Program-made: the position numbers and the translations under genes
Shown: in pieces, positions 24,176 through 34,607 of the stretch
How the letters are laid out: each line of letters starts with the position of its first letter
Position numbering within the stretch: position 1 is the stretch's first letter
Notes under the pieces: generated by a model
What the model was told of the DNA's origin: nothing
Databases searched by the model: none
Seen by the model: the letters and a program-made list of their open reading frames with translations, nothing else
Assembly: GCA_947095585.1 (NCBI GenBank)
Contig: OX352762.1
Coordinates: forward strand, 88,524,749-88,588,748
DNA: 64,000 bases
Reading direction: 5' to 3'
From: Nephrocerus scutellatus
Lineage: Eukaryota; Arthropoda; Insecta; Diptera; Pipunculidae

Positions 24176-25385
24176 AATATTCCAAAACAAATTAACAAAT
24201 TTCCAAATCAAATTAACAAATTTTCAGAACAAAATAACACTTTTTCAAATGTAGTTAGCGAATTTTCAAACCAAATTAACAACAATTTTCAAATCAAATT
24301 AAATTAATTTTATTTCGTCAATTCGTATTTCATAAAATAAAATTCAGCTTAGAATATATAAATTCAGCTTTATAAAATTCAGATTATAATTTTCGACAAA
24401 TTATTCTAATGGAGCGCCCGCTACTGCATTGGTAATTTTTAACATCATATTCATTATAAAATTTGAACAGTCAGCTGCAGTCACTGGGTTTAAGGATAAT
24501 TCTATTAGCTGAACTAGTGTTCGACGGTTGGCTGGATCACCCAAGTACTGTCTAGCCAAAATTTTCACCTTCGACCATAGGGTTAAACATTGGTGAGTAT
24601 AGAGGTAAAAACACCATCTTATATTGAGTCCCACGTACAAGATCCTTAACTGCTTCTTTTTTATGTATTGTACAGTTATCTAATATTTACTAACCAAGCG
24701 TCGGTAATATTTCTAGTAATTAACTGTTCCAACAATTCCGACAAAAATTAACAAAATCTAATGGAATTTACTGTGGAGTTGCTAAAAATTTTGTGATGTA
24801 CAATATACCTTGACTGTTGATCGCTCCAACTAAACTTACATTTCGGACTCTCACTGTTGGTACTCCTAAATTTGCGAGCGTATTTTATCGTGATCTAGCA
24901 TGTGATCGTCTAAGGTGCAAATTGAAGCCTGATTCATCTAAATAGATAATTTTTTCGCGATCCTGTGGAGCATTTTTTGAAAAATACAAGGTATCGGTAC
25001 GCCGAAGTGCAAATTTTAAGGTAATTTTTAGGTTTTTTAGAGCATTAAATATTGTCATTTATTTATTTATGCCAGGATTTCTACACATTCTTCAATTTTA
25101 TCCATGGTATTTTGTAAAAGTTTCAACCGTCTTATTCCACCCTTTTATTGTATATTTTGCGAAAAAAAAAAAATAATTTAATTTGATTTGAAAATTGTTG
25201 TTATTTGGTTTGAACATTTGTTAATTTGTTTTGAAAATTGGCTAGCTTCATTTGAAAAAGTGTTATTTTGTTCTGAAAATTTATTAATTTGATTTGGAAA
25301 TTTGTTAATTTGTTTTGGAATATTGTTAATTCGATTTGAATATTTGTTAATTTGATTTGAAAAATTGTTAACTTGAAAAAGGTAT
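24175..25385 (-). mobile_element. Dead Tc1-like DNA transposon bounded by inverted arrays of about 21-bp repeats
   Basis: The arms are 24,175-24,335 and 25,165-25,385, each built of CAAATCAAATTAACAAATTT-type units, and they are near-perfect inverted copies over about 150 bp. Minus-strand coding remnants between them: LDESGFNLHLRRSHARSR (about 24,895-24,950, first catalytic Asp), then LYSPMFNP and WSKVKILARQYLGDPA (24,520-24,600), the usual end of an IS630/Tc1 DDE domain. Frameshifts separate them. The right arm has two further outer units that the left arm lacks. Confidence 0.7.
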
Positions 25386-25399
25386 ATTACTAATTGGGG

Positions 25400-25790
25400 A
25401 TTTTTTGTAATATAGCGCCTACTTCATAAAAAGTAAAAATTTTATATTTTCTTTATTATTACTGCATAATACGATTTAAAAATACTCTTACTACTTATGT
25501 TATCCAGTTAACTTTATGATTTTTCTATTTTTGTGAATAAAATAACTTTTATTTTTCCCTTTTGCAAAGAAAATCTACTTTAATGCAGCCATTTCACTAT
25601 TGTGTTGCTCGATTTTTAAAAGGAAAATTTATATTCCGTAAAATCATGAATGAAAATTACATTAACTGGGTAATAAATTATAAATAAATAGTAATAATAA
25701 CAATACTTTTATTTTTACATTTTATTTTTTGGTTATAATCGTCAAAATATGCTTTTGAGGTGGGAGCTATTTCACAGTTTAACCCTAATT
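25400..25790 (+). mobile_element. Short dispersed element, copy 1
   Basis: Aligns with the reverse complement of 55,025-55,445 over its length (AAATCTACTTTA, GTTGCTCGATTTTTAAAAGG, TATTCCGTAAAATCAT). The ends are less well preserved than in the 55-kb copy. No coding function. Confidence 0.6.
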
Positions 25791-25793
25791 GGA

Positions 25794-26090
25794 CTAATTT
25801 AATAGATGTTGCCCATCAATTTTCATCAAAACTACTCTATGTTTAACTGAAAATTGCAATTTCGTTGATAGATTGTCGTCAATATTTATGTCTTGTTGCA
25901 TAACCTTAAGGCAAAAATTTGGGACTCGATAACCGAAACGTTTCATTTTGATAGTCATGACATGACTACAATCGTGTCGGCTCATATAATAAATTTGAAA
26001 AGAATGTCGACTTCTGTCGAATAAAAAGGTATAAGTTATGTCGAGTTCTATTAACTTGTTTTTTTTTTTTTTCAAAAATCTAGATGTTAG
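25794..26090. other. Stretch with one unassigned open frame
   Basis: A minus-strand frame of about 110 codons (25,794-26,132) has no recognisable motif and runs antisense into the LINE fragment at its 5' end. I do not call it a gene. Confidence 0.3.
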
Positions 26091-26094
26091 ATGG

Positions 26095-26430
26095 GCTACC
26101 ACCACAGCAATGATTAACAAATGGGAAAACAAACTTAGTCTAGCCCACTGGGATAATACACCAGGGCTTATATAGTCTAAACGGCGATATCACCTTAACA
26201 AAATCAATCTGGGCTCAAACACGGAATGTACTTTCTGCTTGGACGAGAACGAAACATCCGGACATATTCTCTGTGAATGTCGTCCAGGTTTGATCTGGTT
26301 AAGGAGACATATCTTCCACAAGGCATTAGGTTCGTCGGCGGATGTGCGTAACTCTGCCACTAAAGACATACTATCCTTCATTAGTAAGGTAGTAAGTCTC
26401 TTAAATTAGTTACACCTTAATTTACAATAG
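26095..26430 (+). mobile_element. R1/LOA-type LINE, 3' fragment
   Basis: Plus strand encodes INKWENKLSLAHWDN, then NLGSNTECTFCLDENETSGH and ILCECRPGLIWLRRHIF: the C-terminal cysteine/histidine motif of R1/jockey-type LINEs. One in-frame stop at about 26,176. Confidence 0.7.
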
Positions 26431-26961
26431 ATCTTTTTAGGTCGCAGTGTCAACCAAATCTTAAAAATCTTAAAAAGAAATGCGATTTCTGAAATTTGAT
26501 AAAGGTCAAACAATCTCTTGATTTTTTTTTTCGTTTGTTATAACATCGAGTATTAAATAAAATAAGTTCATATTCGTACTGGGTATGGGCTCTAGCGTAG
26601 ATGTAATGGTCGCAGCAGCATTTGCATGGTGAAAAAGGGGGAGGGGATGGAGGTTTTTTTTTTTTAATGAAAGGTATTTTTGTGTAGAGGCCCATTGGGG
26701 GGGGGGCGTGATAAAAATATCGTAAAACCATATACTATTCTGGTTTTCCCGGGGAATTGGGAATTTTTGACGTGTTTCTAGCAGTTTGGAATTTTTTTTC
26801 CCAAAGTGTATTCTGGCGATTGGGAATTTTTTTGAATGGGGAAAAAATATTTCCATTTTGTAGCAGTTTTGACTTATATTTTTCCCTGCATATTTTTTGG
26901 GGAATTGGTGGTAAATGTTCGATTAGTTCGGTACTATTTAAATAAAATAAATTTTTTTAAA

Positions 26962-28587
26962 ATGGCAGCTTCAAACAGAGTAAGTCAATAAATATTTTCT
27001 GTGTTAATCTGAATATAAAGATACATAAAATAAGCTATCATGATTAATTTTAGGGTAAAAATGTTAGCAAGGAGCAAAAAGAAATGATGGTGACCATAAT
27101 GATGGATGATATAGATTTAGCGAATGATAGGTAGTTAAAATAACGTTTCTTTACATTATAGATTAATATGAAATTACAATCGCTTTGCAATCCACAGATT
27201 TAATGGGATCGATTCAAAAAACACAAATAAAGAAAAGTGGAAAGAAATTTCGGTACGACTGAATGCCATTGAAGGGGCATATAAGGATCCAGATAAATGG
27301 AAACGAGCGTGGACAGACATGAAGTATATAAAGTGAGGTATTCGTAAATATAATTTACTAATTGTCTTTTATTACATTTTATTGTAAGGAAATATGCTTG
27401 AACTCAATGGGCTCATATAAAAGAGTACGACAACCGAACAGGGTTAGGGTTAGAGTGCAGCTCGAGAAGGCCGGCGGAGCTAAATGTGTTGGACCAAAAA
27501 ATTATGGACATCATTTCCCCGGAGGCCTGTACCGGTACCTTCAATAATGAAGGAGGCTTACAAATACCAACACATCAGGTACATAATGGCTAATTTACAT
27601 TTAATATTTCATTTGCTCCAAATATTGTTTTAATTTTTTGTCATTTACAGTCCAATACTCATCCAGATATACCATCAAGGATGAATGAACCGAGTTCGTC
27701 CCAAACGCCGTTTTGTTCTACGGACATTACGGAACGGACGGTAGGCCCCGTAAGGCCTACACGCCTTAAACGCATTAGAGGTTTTTACAACATTAAATAT
27801 TCATTTCCTTATATTACATACATTATTGCTTAATATTTTCATATAATCATAGGATCAGCCTTTACAAGAGACGCATTATTAAAAGAAGGTAATGAAATAG
27901 AACGGGAAAAATTAAATGCTATTAAGCGTATTGCGGCAGCACAAGAACGACGTGCCGCGGCAATGGAAAAAAAGAACCAAATTTTGGAAAGATTTTTGTT
28001 GTCAAAAAAGTAAGTTTATTAAAAGAATTATAAAAATATAAATTTATTTTAGCTAGAAAAATATGTGTCCACAATTGAATTTCTAACTGCCCGACCCGCT
28101 GTCAACAATCGTTCATCAGTTAAATCGGCGAATATGTCATCATCGCCTTCAGTGTCTGATTGCGTTTCTTCACCTTTAACTAAATCATGGTCGTCCAGAA
28201 AATTATGCTGCTTTAGAAAGTTGTGTAGTGTAGCACAAGTGTTTATGATAAGCCCCAATTTATATGGGTTATATTTGAGACATCTGTCTTTTGCTAGGCA
28301 CCTGTACCTCGAGTTAATTACCCCGTTAAGTCTCTCTATACAATTTCTTATTTTTCTATGTTTCGAGTTGTACCTTTCCTCACTCTCATTTGATGGATTT
28401 TGTATGGGCGTCATGAGCCACGGTTGCAGTGGGTAGCCGCTATCACCTAAAAAAATTATAAAATAATCGTATAATTTAATAATATTTAATAAAACCTTTA
28501 TATTTCAGCAACAATCAAAATGTTATTTCGCCTCAAGTTCTAAACAGTGGACAATATGATGACATCGAATATTTAGAAGATGAATAA
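26962..28587 (+). pseudogene. Harbinger Myb/SANT-like DNA-binding partner protein, one apparent stop
   Basis: Exons by splice consensus and phase: 26962-26979, 27054-27130, 27198-27332, 27389-27578, 27651-27780, 27853-28009, 28509-28587 (stop TAA). The N-terminal half is a Myb/SANT-like (MADF-type) domain: NTNKEKWKEISVRLNAIEG, then WKRAWTDMKYIK. The middle has LDQKIMDIISPEACTGTF, and the C-terminus has a charged helix (REKLNAIKRIAAAQERRAAA). In PIF/Harbinger elements this second protein binds the transposase and DNA and brings the transposase into the nucleus. An in-frame TGA follows four codons into exon 4 (about 27,399), so the reading is broken unless my acceptor is wrong. Intron 6 contains the last transposase exon on the other strand. 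Confidence 0.7.
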
Positions 28588-29644
28588 TAATTATAATAAG
28601 CTCTTATAAATTAATTTAAGCAACATGAATCCATGAAAAGCAATGAGTATACAATGTATACCTGTTTATTTAAAATTTAATTTGAAATTAAAAACCACAT
28701 AAAAAATGTACATAACAAATAAGTGTAATTGAATTTATTGAAGTTGAAAAATAAATAAAAAAATTACCTAACAAATATGTATTTTGCAGTGAACTTCCAT
28801 CGTACTTGTTGTGTAAAAATGCCTTAATCAATGATTTTTTCCAAATTGTGGCATCGTGGTTTGACCCTCCATATGAAGCATTCACATTTAGTATCCTGAG
28901 ATTAGAATCGCAAATCTATAAAAAATCTATATAAAATGAATATATAAAAAAAATTTAATGTTATTTGTGCTACATACAAACTGGACATTCTTCGAATGAT
29001 AGTGATGTCGGTTAAGATAAACATGTTCGACTCTTTTCGCTGGTCTGAACATGGAGACGTGCGTACAATCAATGCAGCCGATTACGCCAGGAAGATTGAA
29101 CTTTTCATAGAATCTGAAATGGAAAAGTTATTAGAATTCCGAAAGATGTGTTGTGTATTTAAATGTTAAAGAAACACTTACTCTACTTTGACATCGTTCA
29201 TTTCCGCTGGCGTTTGTGGAAATTTAATGTATACCTGCATTAAATGCTCGTCAATGATACTGCAAATTTCCATTATACATCGGCTTACCACACTTTGGGA
29301 AACACAATTAAGATAGTTCATGCCGACCCTCTTTTGGAAAGTTTCTATACTGTACGTATAGAAATAACCTTTAACCTTATATAAAGTAACTTACCTTCCG
29401 CCAAGAAACCAAGCGCAACTAGTACTCGAATCTCTTTTGGTATAGTTGACACCTCCATAAAACTTTCAATTTCATCTTTCAACGAAAATACCAATGCCTG
29501 GGGCATCCTATATATATTGATAAACTCCGCTTCGTGTATTTCAAAGGGGTTGGATGAATCCCGTAAATATTTACGCCTAATTCTTAAATTATAGCGCTTG
29601 TCTTCTTCGTCATCATAGAAATGATGAAGTAGTCGTCTTGCCAT
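28049..29644 (-). CDS. HARBI1-like transposase (PIF/Harbinger), five exons, uninterrupted
   Basis: Exons: 29644-29395, 29344-29182, 29113-28978, 28915-28768, 28446-28049 (stop TAA). All phases agree: 1095 nt, 364 aa, the usual length for this family. ATG 29,644 begins MARRLLHHFYDDEEDKRYNL. Domain order: N-terminal helix region (EFINIYRMPQALVFSLKDEI), helix-turn-helix-like VSQSVVSRCI, then the DDE_4 nuclease. The acidic residues are in GVIGCIDCTHV (first D), YGGSNHDATIW (second D) and NCIERLNGVINSRYR (E). The family cuts and pastes its own element at 3-bp targets. No stop or frameshift is visible, which is unusual in this window and suggests recent activity or domestication; its position between the element's own repeats argues for the first. 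Confidence 0.88.
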
Positions 29645-29960
29645 TGAAAAAAAAACACTTGATTATAAATATTAAGTTTATTCTAAATATTAAATTTAAA
29701 TTTTTACTTTTTAAACACGAATTTAACGAGTATAAAGATTTAATTGTTTATAATTATATGACAGCAAATTGTATTTTTTTTCAAATATGAACGACATTAA
29801 TGGTGAACATTTGTACTAAATGTACTAAATTTGGAAGTAATTCCAAATTTGCCAGAATGCACTTTGGGGAAATATGGAATAAAAAGTTGGGAATTATTGT
29901 AGTTGTAAATTATCAAAATATTTTTCCCCAATTCCCAATTCCCCGGGAAAACCAGAATAG

Positions 29961-30250
29961 GGCCACAGGAGCCTAATTCTACCGGGAGGAAAACCAGTTT
30001 TATTCCACACTTCAAGCACACACGGGATGAACTATGCTGGGGGAAGAATGTGTATATATGAACCATTTTTCATTGTATTTGTATTTTTTTCAGATCTCAA
30101 ATAAGAAAATTTATATGTGTATGTGTTTTCATCATCGTTATTCCAGTTCGGCATAGGGGGAAGATTTTATTCCGTTTATTTCCGCACACTCGTTTCCCAG
30201 ACCGTTGAACTCGATTTTTTCATTGTTGTGACATTTTTATAGGTAGAGGT
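29961..30250. other. Short stretch to the right of the Harbinger element
   Basis: No gene or repeat recognised. Confidence 0.4.
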
Positions 30251-30259
30251 GAGGATAGG

Positions 30260-30528
30260 CAAAATCTTCTCTATAGAAAGCCCAATTGTTCCGATCGTAC
30301 ACAGAAACATGCTTAGATTTAGACCAAACGTATTTGTTTAGTAAGCAACAAAAGAGCAATATTCATATAAAATTGTTCTGTTTCCCACTACCCCATCTTA
30401 CTTTTCTCGCTCTTTGCCACTACTTATTTTTTGTACACTGTATTCACATCCCACAAACACAAATGCGTTTGGTCTTGGTTTACAGCATTAGTATGCGTAG
30501 AGTTGGGCTTTCTATAGAGAAGGTTTTG
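30260..30528. mobile_element. hAT-like MITE (269 bp) with 8-bp target duplication
   Basis: Terminal inverted repeats of about 26 bp with one mismatch begin CAAAATCTTCTCTATAGAAA (left) and CAAAACCTTCTCTATAGAAA (right, reversed). Identical 8-bp flanks AGGATAGG lie at 30,252-30,259 and 30,529-30,536. An 8-bp duplication is the hallmark of hAT transposition. A partial copy (35,783-35,870) shares one end. Confidence 0.9.
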
Positions 30529-30594
30529 AGGATAGGTTACCAATGATTTTAAGTGGAGAATTCATTGTCATTATCAACTTAGAAAATTCTGGTC

Positions 30595-31695
30595 CACTTT
30601 TCAACATTTTACATGAAGATTTTAAGATTGGGCGGGCCGGGAATCAAATGAAAGGTGAAAATTACTTCTACACAGCCGTCCTTTTTTTTGGGCGTGGGCC
30701 AGCTTAAACGGAAGTTTGATCAAGTTGTACTTGGTTCATGTAGAATTTCATATAATTGAGTGATATTTCAATGATTTTTTTTTTTTGAAAAATACATTTT
30801 TCTAACAGGTTTGATGGATGTTCGGGGGTGAATTGTTATCGTATAAAAGGTAATATAAATACCTTTCATCTTATAAAAAATTGGGTGCAATCCAAATCCC
30901 GTCGACAGAGTTAGAGCCAAAAAAAGACTTTCATTAAAGTTCAGCTAATTTGAACGGAAGTTTGATCAAGTTGTATTATTGGTTCATGTGGTATTTCATA
31001 TAATAATTGAGTGATTATCATATGATTGAGTTTTTCTCATACATAAATACATGATACACCATGATCCAATTTTCCGAAAAGCTTTTTAAAAGGAAAAACT
31101 CGTTTCTAAATATAAATTAATTGAGCGCACTGTATTTTAAAGTGTCTGCATAATTTACAAAAACGCCTTTTAAAAGGAAAACCTAATTTCTGAATATAAA
31201 CCAAATGAGCAAGGAAATCATATCATCTCTTTATGTATGGAAAAACTGAATCATATGTTATAAAATGTAAATTGATCCATCTTGCGTTAAAATTAGTCCA
31301 CGCCCATTAAAATCCATTAAAATAGTAAAAAAAAATAATAAAAAATAGTAATTTTCGCCTTTCATTTGATAGCAATACTTAGGTCCGCCCTCTTTTAAAC
31401 ACACCCCCTGCTGCACTTTAATGAGAAAGTCTTTTTTTTTGGCTCTAACTCTGTTGAAGAGACTAGATTGAGCCCAGATTTTTATAATATAAAAGGTATT
31501 TGTATTACCTTTTATATGATATGATTTATAAAATCCATCAAATGACTTAGAAAATTGCATTTTTAAAAAAAGAGCTCAAAATTGTGGAAGCCTCTCTCTC
31601 CTAAAGGAGGCATTTCCCCCAAACAAGATTGCGATTTTCGATTTTTACTCTTCTTTCAGAAGAGGGGTGTCCGAAAGCCCTAACCCCCATTACCT
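30595..31695. mobile_element. Fold-back element A (large imperfect palindrome)
   Basis: The plus-strand text of 30,600-31,000 (GGGCGTGGGCCAGCTTAAAC, AAGTTTGATCAAGTTGTA, AAAGGTAAT) returns reversed at 31,260-31,690, with the centre near 31,100-31,200. The right terminus reads GAAGAGGGGTGTCCGAAAGC then CCTAACCCC. The same family forms the palindrome at 34.6-35.6 kb and a partial copy at 45.0-45.85 kb. No coding sequence. Confidence 0.7.
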
Positions 31696-31789
31696 TAAAA
31701 TGCACTTTGCCAAAAAATATTTATTTAATCGACGGGTTGAGATATTTTTTTCATTAGTCCTAGGTAGATACAGAAGATTAATAAAAAAA

Positions 31790-31988
31790 AGCTAAAAAGT
31801 CTGGAAAGGTTTATCGTTTTCGTTGCTATGCCAGCTATTGGCTTGAATTTATGTTAAAAGCATATTTAAAGCGTCACGAAAAGCACAAAAAAGGTTTTTC
31901 TTGGGGTGATGGTACCAACGGCTTGTCCTACAAGACATATCTCAATCCATTACTTAATGGTTATGAGGAATTGAATGAACAGTTTTAA
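31790..31988 (+). pseudogene. Cytochrome c oxidase subunit 6A-like pseudogene
   Basis: Three frames in succession give WKGLSF (about 31,802), VAMPAIGLN (about 31,822) and, from an ATG at 31,851, MLKAYLKRHEKHKKGFSWGD followed by NPLLNGYE and a stop at 31,986-31,988. The order membrane helix, charged matrix or intermembrane loop, WGDG, N-x-L-x-GYE is that of COX6A, an accessory subunit of mitochondrial complex IV. Two frameshifts and no visible transit peptide indicate a pseudogene. Assignment rests on the short WGDG...GYE pattern, so another COX6A paralogue with an unseen intron is possible. Confidence 0.55.
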
Positions 31989-31989
31989 C

Positions 31990-32808
31990 TTACATGATAA
32001 CACAGAAAACATGTTCTAACGAATTTGAAATTAAGTATTTATTAATCTTATCTGGTATCAATAAGAAGTTACAAAGTAGCGTTATGTTTAGGTATATATA
32101 CATAAACATCCTTATTGATTTCGCTACTCTTGTCCAAAGGTAGGATGTAGATTTCAAATAAAACACTTGCTTTACACGTAGATATTTCAATGCGAGTTAA
32201 AAAATGCCAATGTTCTTGGTTATTCTTTTGAACTTTTTGGTACATGCAAGGAAAACCGTTCCCGTAAACTCAAAAGTAACCGAAGTAATGTAACTATATG
32301 CAACGCAAGTTGTTGTCGAGGTTAATTTTAAAATTAATTTTGATTTAAATATAGTTGGAAGGCTGACCACCGTAAGCAAATGTTTAGTCTATGAATAGGC
32401 ATTTACATACGTGTTTTGTTTTTACCGTACGTAATACGTGTTTTGTTTTTTACTGTAGGTTGTAAAAACCGAAAAATATATCAAAGTGAAACGGAACGTA
32501 GTTCTTAAGAATCTTAAAAACTTAATCCCAACAAAAAAGTTGGAGAACGGAATCGATAGCCGGACAAAAAAAAAATTTCAATTCAAATCGCAAGTTGTAA
32601 CCATGGAAAGTCGAAGAGCTTCTTCGTGATGAATATTTTTAAATCTATCTATAGGTAAGAAAACAATTACACCAAACAGACATAAAATTACTTAACATTT
32701 AAAAAACCTTACTGTGAGGCACTGAGATGCCTCACAAAACACCCATATTTTGCAGCGTGTCCAATAGAGATTTAATCAATAATATAAAAAAAATATTTTA
32801 ATTGATAA
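31990..32808. other. Region downstream of Prp38, nothing recognised
   Basis: AT-rich. The short minus-strand frames at 31,990-32,190 and 32,197-32,379 have no motif. Confidence 0.45.
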
Positions 32809-32854
32809 ATTTATTTTCTTCTAAAACACAAAAATCGTTTAAATAATAAAGTAT

Positions 32855-33832
32855 TTAATACCGTCTTCTATCTCGATCATTTCTTTCCATATCATGCCCT
32901 CGATTCCAACCTTCACGATAATCACCGCCTCGTCGACGATCATCACTACCTCCAGGATGGTAACGATCATAGCGCTCGTATCGATCGTCTCGTCTGTGTT
33001 GCCGTTGTCCCTCACGCTCCCGTATTCGCTCACGATCTCGTTGTTCTCTATTATGTTCTCGGTCACGATCTCGATCCCGCACATGCCGGTGTCTTTCGCG
33101 TTCATAATCCTCCACCTCAGCAGCGTAGTCTTTGCGCAATGATATACGCTCTTTAGATCTTGATCGGGAGCGATCTTTTTTGCTCTTTTTCTTCTTGGAA
33201 CCCAATACATCGTTTGTATGTTTTTCTTTAGCTGCTGGCACATCTTCTTCGCTGATTACATCATCATCCAAGTCTTCATCGAGTGCAGAGACCTTTGGTT
33301 CTAGTAAATTGTTTTCTTCTAGAACAGCGCGCTTTTGAACACGCGGCAAGATAATATCGCAAACACGGTCACTTCGTAGCAATTCATCAATAAAGTCATC
33401 CATGTAGACAATTTCATATTGACCAGAGCGATTCTGTCTCCGCAACTTACGATTATCGTTGTACAATGGTTCCAAGTACTTGTAGCAGTCCAATGAGGTA
33501 CCTGTCAAACGTAAATAGAAAGCCCCCAGTGCTCGCACGTATTTAAACTCCTCGTTTTTTATAAACTCAACGACAATATCTTTTTCTGGCTGAATTTGTA
33601 GCATCTTTAGTGTAAGGCACAGGAACTGTGTCGGTTTGATATTTCCGCCATAAACACCTCCGACGAACCGTAGTTCCATAGCTTTGTCAACAAGCAATTC
33701 GGCCGTGAGAGCAAAGCATTGCTCTTTCCAATACTTTGAATCGTAGATGCGTGAGCGAATAATTTTCTCGATAAGATATTGTGGATTTGTTCCGTGTACA
33801 TTTTTAGCTTCTTTTACTGTTCTATTGGCCAT
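32855..33832 (-). CDS. Prp38: Pre-mRNA-splicing factor 38 (Prp38)
   Basis: Single-exon frame of 325 aa plus stop. I choose the ATG at 33,832 because it gives the conserved start MANRTVKEAKNVHGTNPQYL; an ATG five codons upstream is in frame. Residues 1-180 form the PRP38 domain (IIRSRIYDSKYWKEQCFALT, RFVGGVYGGNIKPT, FIKNEEFKYVRALGAFYLRL, GTSLDCYKYLEPLYND). A linker follows with an acidic patch (DEDLDDDVISEEDV), then a C-terminal Arg-Asp/Arg-Glu-rich tail from about residue 215. Prp38 belongs to the spliceosomal B complex and is needed for U4 release during activation; it acts in the nucleus. AATAAA on the minus strand at 32,810-32,815. The gene lies between two fold-back elements; the coding frame is intact. 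Confidence 0.95.
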   Translation of the reverse strand: MANRTVKEAKNVHGTNPQYLIEKIIRSRIYDSKYWKEQCFALTAELLVDKAMELRFVGGVYGGNIKPTQFLCLTLKMLQIQPEKDIVVEFIKNEEFKYVRALGAFYLRLTGTSLDCYKYLEPLYNDNRKLRRQNRSGQYEIVYMDDFIDELLRSDRVCDIILPRVQKRAVLEENNLLEPKVSALDEDLDDDVISEEDVPAAKEKHTNDVLGSKKKKSKKDRSRSRSKERISLRKDYAAEVEDYERERHRHVRDRDRDREHNREQRDRERIREREGQRQHRRDDRYERYDRYHPGGSDDRRRGGDYREGWNRGHDMERNDRDRRRY

Positions 33833-33974
33833 TTGCGTACTATTCAAACAAAAATATTAAAGTAATTTATTTGTTTGGCCAAACGTCAAACCGGTGAGAC
33901 GTTTTTCGTTTGCCCTAAATAGTGGTTTGCTATTACTTGTCAAAACAACAAAACGCAATTGAAGAATTTACTAT

Positions 33975-34273
33975 GGGTCTATTCTTTAATTCAACCCGAG
34001 CGAGCAGTGTACGTCAAAAATTTACAATGTGTTCTTTTATTCACCCGGGGTAATTTTACTCTGTACTTTGTGTTTTTTATTGTGAACCTAGCACGCACGG
34101 TGTATGCAGACACAGTTTCCTATTTTTAACTCTGAAGTGAATATCAGTGTAAGGCAGAGTAAGAGAGAGTAAAGTAACCCAGTGTACACACCGAATACTT
34201 TTACGCCGTGCAACATTCGCTCGGTGTACTCCGGGTAACTTTACTCGCTCGAGTTGAATAAAAGAATAGACCC
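33975..34273. mobile_element. Palindromic MITE, complete copy (299 bp)
   Basis: The inverted ends read GGGTCTATTCTTTAATTCAA (left) and GGGTCTATTCTTTTATTCAA (right, reversed), matching over about 30 bp with few differences. TAT flanks both ends (33,972-33,974 and 34,274-34,276), a possible short target duplication. It is about 140 bp upstream of the Prp38 start codon. A truncated relative lies at 23.93-24.17 kb. Confidence 0.85.
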
Positions 34274-34276
34274 TAT

Positions 34277-34605
34277 AAATCTACTTATATGGTTTTGTAT
34301 TGCATTTTTACGTTACTTTGGACAAATCATGGATTATTATTAAAGTAGACTAAGCGCGTCTTGTGGAAAATATTAAAAAGCAGGGAAAAACCCATACGAC
34401 ATTTGTGATTTGTCACAGCTTGGAGTGACGGGAATGGAATTGTCAAATTTCTTGTTCATTCGCTTAAAAATATATTCTCCAAGATAATTGATAATGCTCC
34501 AATCATCAATAGAACAGAAACGGTATTGAGATATTTCTGTCATCTGTCCAACTAGAACAACTACTATAATTTACAACTAGTTATTGCGGCTAAGTGAAGA
34601 TATTG
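34277..34605. other. Spacer, nothing recognised
   Basis: No gene or repeat signal supported. Confidence 0.4.
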
Positions 34606-34607
34606 GT

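Larger units (their letters stand above)
26735..29960. mobile_element. PIF/Harbinger DNA transposon, complete-looking (3.2 kb)
   Basis: Perfect terminal inverted repeats of about 30 bp start CTATTCTGGTTTTCCCGGGG at 26,735 and, reversed, at 29,960. Near both ends lie further copies of a TTGGGAAT motif, typical subterminal repeats. Inside are the two genes expected for this superfamily: a DDE transposase (minus) and a Myb/SANT-like protein (plus). The usual 3-bp target duplication is not visible (flanks ATA and GGC), so one flank may have changed. Confidence 0.9.

Noticed and set aside
25794..26132. 112-codon minus-strand gene
   Set aside because: No recognisable motif; its N-terminal part overlaps antisense LINE sequence; no splice or promoter support.
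27437..27451. Telomere-like GGGTTAGGGTTAG
   Set aside because: Only two units, inside a coding exon of the Harbinger partner gene; chance.
28065..28436. 123-codon plus-strand frame
   Set aside because: It is the antisense of the last Harbinger transposase exon.
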